NCBI RefSeq assembly: GCF_001465595.2
Contig: NZ_CP013481.2
Coordinates: 1,178,001-1,242,000, forward strand
DNA from: Pandoraea apista
GTDB lineage: Bacteria > Pseudomonadota > Gammaproteobacteria > Burkholderiales > Burkholderiaceae
Reading direction: 5' to 3'
DNA length: 64,000 nucleotides
The notes under the pieces are model-generated. The model was not told where the DNA came from. It ran no database searches and worked only from the letters and a program-made list of their open reading frames with translations. Of this stretch, positions 61,522 to 64,000 are shown piece by piece. The first letter of the stretch is position 1. Every line of letters begins with the position of its first letter. The position numbers and the translations under genes are program-made.

Positions 61522-63087
61522 TCAGAGCAGTGCTTTCAGCTTGTGTTTGAGTACCTTGCCGGTCGACGCGGCGGGCAGGGTGTCCAGCACACGAATCTGT
61601 GCCGGTCGTTTGTAGGGGGCGAGGCGTGTCGCCGCCCAGGCGGCCAGCGACGGCACATCGATGGTGTGACCGGGGCGCGCCTCCACAAATGCGACAACCT
61701 GCTCGTTACCTTCTTCGGCACGGCCGAGAACGGCGGCCTGAAGCACATCCGGATGGCTCGTCAGCGCTTGCTCGACTTCGAGCGGGTAGACGTTGAAACC
61801 GGAGTGAATGATGAGTTCCTTGGCACGTCCGGCAAGGAAGAGCGCGCCGTCCGGCGCGCGACGGGCGAGATCGCCCGTGCGTAACCAGCCGTCTGCCGTC
61901 ACGGTTGCCGCAGTGAGGTCGGGCGCCCGGTAGTAGCCGAGCATCACATTCGGGCCGCGTACCCAGAGTTCGCCCACTTCGCCGTCGGGTACATCCTGTG
62001 CGTCGTGGCCTACGATACGCACCGCCACGCCGGGAATTGGCGGGCCGACGGCGCAATCGTCGCGCGGTGCATCGAGCAGCGTTTGCGAGACGGTCGGGCT
62101 GCTCTCCGTCAGTCCGTAGCCGTTGTGGATCGGCAGTCCGTAGAACGCTTCGACACGGGCCTTGAGCGCGGCGTCGAGCGGCGAGCCTCCCGAGTAGACG
62201 AACCGAAGACGCGGCGCGACGAGCGTTGCCCCGTGCGTTGCGACGTAAGCCATCAGGCGCGCGTGCATGGCAGGCACGCCTTGCAGGATCGTCAGCCCGT
62301 CGTGGGCGAGCGAATCGAGCACGGCCTCGGGGGTGAAGCGCGCGGCGAGTCGCAGCGTGGCGCCGGCATACAGCGTTCCGAGGCACACCGACGTCAGGCC
62401 GTAGACGTGAGAGATCGGCAGGACACCGTAGGCGATATCGTCGGCACCGACATGGCGCAGCGTGCTGGAGACTGCCGCAATGAACATCAGATTGCGATGC
62501 GAGAGCTGAACGCCTTTGGGCGTGCCAGTCGTGCCGGTGGTGTAGATGAGCGCCGCGCATTGCGCCGCCGGATCGGTCTGCACGGGTTCGGCGAGACTGC
62601 CGGGATCGATGTCGGACGCCGCAATGGCCCCCAGCGCAAGTTCGGTCCAGACAACTTTGGCGGCGTCTGCACGCGCATGGGCGGCGGCGTCGGGCGAGGT
62701 GTCGACCGTGTAGATCGTGCAGCGTGGCCGTGCATGGTCGCGGATAACGCCCAACTCCGTTGGCGAGAGCCGCGCGTTGCACAGCAGCGGCCAGGCGTCG
62801 AGCGACGCCGCGGCGAGCAGCAGCACCACATAGGCGATGCCGTTCTCGCCCACGATCATCACGCGGTCGCCCCCTCGCACGCCATGCGTGCGCAGGCGCT
62901 CGGCGCAGGCGGAGACGGCACCGGCCAGCTCGCCATAGGTCAGACGGCGGAAATCGTCGATCAGCGCGATGCGGGCGGGCGTTTGCGCGGCAATACGCGC
63001 GGGCAGGGTGTCGATGCGTGCGGGCAGATTCGCCAGCAAGGTGGCGGCGAAAGTGTCCGTGCGAGAAGTATCGGTAGGGGAAGACAT
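61522..63087 (-). CDS. Acyl-CoA synthetase / AMP-binding long-chain fatty-acid-CoA-ligase family protein
   Basis: 521 residues. Adenylate-forming enzyme. P-loop YTTGTTGTPKGVQLSHRN (about 180-197), NGYGLTESSPTVSQ, the Asp hinge motif DGWLRTGDLARR and C-terminal Lys in LPAASTGKVLKHKL. It activates a carboxylic acid with ATP and CoA; chain length cannot be told. Convergent with xerD (28-bp gap). Confidence 0.93.
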   Translation of the reverse strand: MSSPTDTSRTDTFAATLLANLPARIDTLPARIAAQTPARIALIDDFRRLTYGELAGAVSACAERLRTHGVRGGDRVMIVGENGIAYVVLLLAAASLDAWPLLCNARLSPTELGVIRDHARPRCTIYTVDTSPDAAAHARADAAKVVWTELALGAIAASDIDPGSLAEPVQTDPAAQCAALIYTTGTTGTPKGVQLSHRNLMFIAAVSSTLRHVGADDIAYGVLPISHVYGLTSVCLGTLYAGATLRLAARFTPEAVLDSLAHDGLTILQGVPAMHARLMAYVATHGATLVAPRLRFVYSGGSPLDAALKARVEAFYGLPIHNGYGLTESSPTVSQTLLDAPRDDCAVGPPIPGVAVRIVGHDAQDVPDGEVGELWVRGPNVMLGYYRAPDLTAATVTADGWLRTGDLARRAPDGALFLAGRAKELIIHSGFNVYPLEVEQALTSHPDVLQAAVLGRAEEGNEQVVAFVEARPGHTIDVPSLAAWAATRLAPYKRPAQIRVLDTLPAASTGKVLKHKLKALL

Positions 63088-63093
63088 GGCCGC

Positions 63094-63099
63094 ATTGTA
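63094..63099 (-). promoter_or_regulatory. -10-like element of the acyl-CoA ligase gene, 6 nt before the start codon
   Basis: TACAAT (minus strand 63099-63094), then GCGGCC and ATG 63087. Confidence 0.45.
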
Positions 63100-63184
63100 A
63101 TGCGCGCGCCGTTCAAAGGCAGCCGACTGGCGTGCCGGTGCGGCCCGGCGCGCATTCCGGGACCGCAGCGCAGGGGTGTTTCAT

Positions 63185-63190
63185 TACAAT
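63185..63190 (+). promoter_or_regulatory. -10-like element of ybaK, 8 nt before the start codon
   Basis: TACAAT, then AGGCGCCC and ATG 63199. Confidence 0.45.
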
Positions 63191-63198
63191 AGGCGCCC

Positions 63199-63693
63199 AT
63201 GAGCAAGTCCAAACACGTCTCGGAAACGCCGGCCACGCAGTTTCTGAAGCAAAAGAAAGTGGCCTTTACGGAACATGTCTACGAGTACGTCGATCATGGC
63301 GGCACCGGCGAATCGGCACGCCAGTTGGGCGTAGACGAGCATGCCGTCGTCAAGACCCTCGTTATGGAAGACGAAAAGGCCCGGCCGTTGATCGTGCTCA
63401 TGCACGGCGACCGGACCGTCTCGACGAAGAATCTGGCGCGTCAGATCGGCGCCAAGCGCGTGGAGCCCTGCAAGCCGGAGGTCGCCCAGCGTCACTCCGG
63501 CTATATGGTGGGCGGCACGTCGCCGTTCGGCACCAAACGGGCGATGACGGTGTATGTCGAGGCGTCGATTCTCGATCTGCCGCAGATTTTCATCAATGGC
63601 GGCCGGCGCGGCTACCTCATCGGCATCGCCCCGTCCGTACTGCTCAATACGTTGGCGGCCAAGCCGGTGTCGTGCGCATTGAGCGACGAGTAA
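63199..63693 (+). CDS. ybaK: Cys-tRNA(Pro) deacylase YbaK/EbsC
   Basis: 164 residues. Hydrolyses Cys-tRNA(Pro) mischarged by prolyl-tRNA synthetase. Family blocks: DEHAVVKTLVMED (with the essential Lys), VSTKNLARQIGAKRVEPCKPE, and GYMVGGTSPFGTKRAMTVYVE (given in part: GYMVGGTSPFGTKRAM). Normal length. plsY follows on the same strand, 150 bases downstream, so it probably has its own promoter. Confidence 0.95.
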   Translation: MSKSKHVSETPATQFLKQKKVAFTEHVYEYVDHGGTGESARQLGVDEHAVVKTLVMEDEKARPLIVLMHGDRTVSTKNLARQIGAKRVEPCKPEVAQRHSGYMVGGTSPFGTKRAMTVYVEASILDLPQIFINGGRRGYLIGIAPSVLLNTLAAKPVSCALSDE

Positions 63694-63843
63694 CACCCGT
63701 CATCCCACCGGTCGAATGGCCGCTTGCCCGGCACTTTGCGCCCCGGCGCAACCCCGTGTTTGCCAGAATGGGGTGACCGGGCCGCTCAAGTAGAATGGCG
63801 GCCAACGCAAATCCTGCTCATCAACGAAGTTCTTGGGAAGTTC

Positions 63844-64000
63844 ATGGCCACACTGGTTTTTATCGTTCTCGCGTATCTGATCGGCTCGGTGCCGTTTGCG
63901 GTGATTGTCAGCCGTACGATGGGGCTTGCCGATCCACGCAGCTATGGCTCGGGTAATCCGGGCGCCACGAACGTGCTGCGCTCCGGCAACAAGAAGGCCG
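63844..64000 (+). CDS. plsY: Glycerol-3-phosphate acyltransferase PlsY (partial, 3' end outside window)
   Basis: Only the first 52 residues are present. A membrane helix ([19 protein letters not shown], about 5-24) is followed by [20 protein letters not shown], the PlsY motif that binds acyl-phosphate and glycerol 3-phosphate. ATG 63844 has a weak ribosome-binding site (GGGAAG). Confidence 0.93.
   Translation, partial: MATLVFIVLAYLIGSVPFAVIVSRTMGLADPRSYGSGNPGATNVLRSGNKKA

Overview
The window is about 64 kb of GC-rich, densely coding DNA from a betaproteobacterial chromosome. Gene families and gene order (hda - HAD phosphatase - pcnB - folK - deoxynucleoside kinase - panB; yhdP - nitrilase - tldD; hrcA / hemH / hslR / grpE - thioredoxin - dnaK - dnaJ - pabBC) point to the Burkholderiaceae, most likely a Pandoraea-like genome. 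The genus is an inference from gene content, not a database result. No rRNA, tRNA, insertion sequence, prophage or CRISPR array was found.

Layout. 1-6.2 kb: the start of an FAD-linked D-lactate/glycolate-type dehydrogenase, a PduO-type cobalamin adenosyltransferase, DAHP synthase (aroG) behind a complete Phe/Tyr attenuator, then tldD and a nitrilase-family amidase. 6.2-17.6 kb: the giant AsmA-like YhdP, glnE, recN, nadK and hrcA. 17.8-29 kb: a FecR/DUF6600 envelope protein with a collagen-like and P/Q-rich tail, hemH-hslR, and the heat-shock group grpE - thioredoxin-like - dnaK - dnaJ - pabBC. 

29.3-33.7 kb is the accessory island and the most unusual part. It holds a protein made almost wholly of G-x-Q triplets in 24-residue (72-bp) tandem repeats, a PP-loop ATPase with a zinc-ribbon-like N terminus, a 2OG-Fe(II)-oxygenase-like protein, a 120-residue unknown protein and a radical SAM/SPASM peptide-maturase-like enzyme, all on one strand. 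The repeat protein, the PP-loop protein and the 120-residue protein share an ungapped N-terminal motif. I infer a peptide- or protein-modifying (RiPP-like) system whose substrate is the repeat protein and/or the small protein.

33.7-38.8 kb: a SsuABC/TauABC-type ABC importer divergent from a TctD/TctE-like two-component system, with an 11-bp-spaced direct repeat between them. 38.9-45.2 kb: panB, deoxynucleoside kinase, folK, pcnB, HAD phosphatase and hda on the minus strand, divergent from purM. 45.3-52.9 kb: a minus-strand catabolic operon made of a PotABCD-type importer, a creatinase-like M24 protein, an amidohydrolase and a LysR regulator, preceded by two 14-bp palindromes 30 bp apart. 53-64 kb: miaA-mutL, a DedA protein, tsaE-amiC, queG-xerD, an acyl-CoA ligase, ybaK and the start of plsY.

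A theme across the window is that several genes (hrcA, hemH, the HAD gene, mutL, queG, the acyl-CoA ligase, ybaK) have a -10-like hexamer only 6-8 nt before the start codon, which predicts leaderless or nearly leaderless mRNAs.
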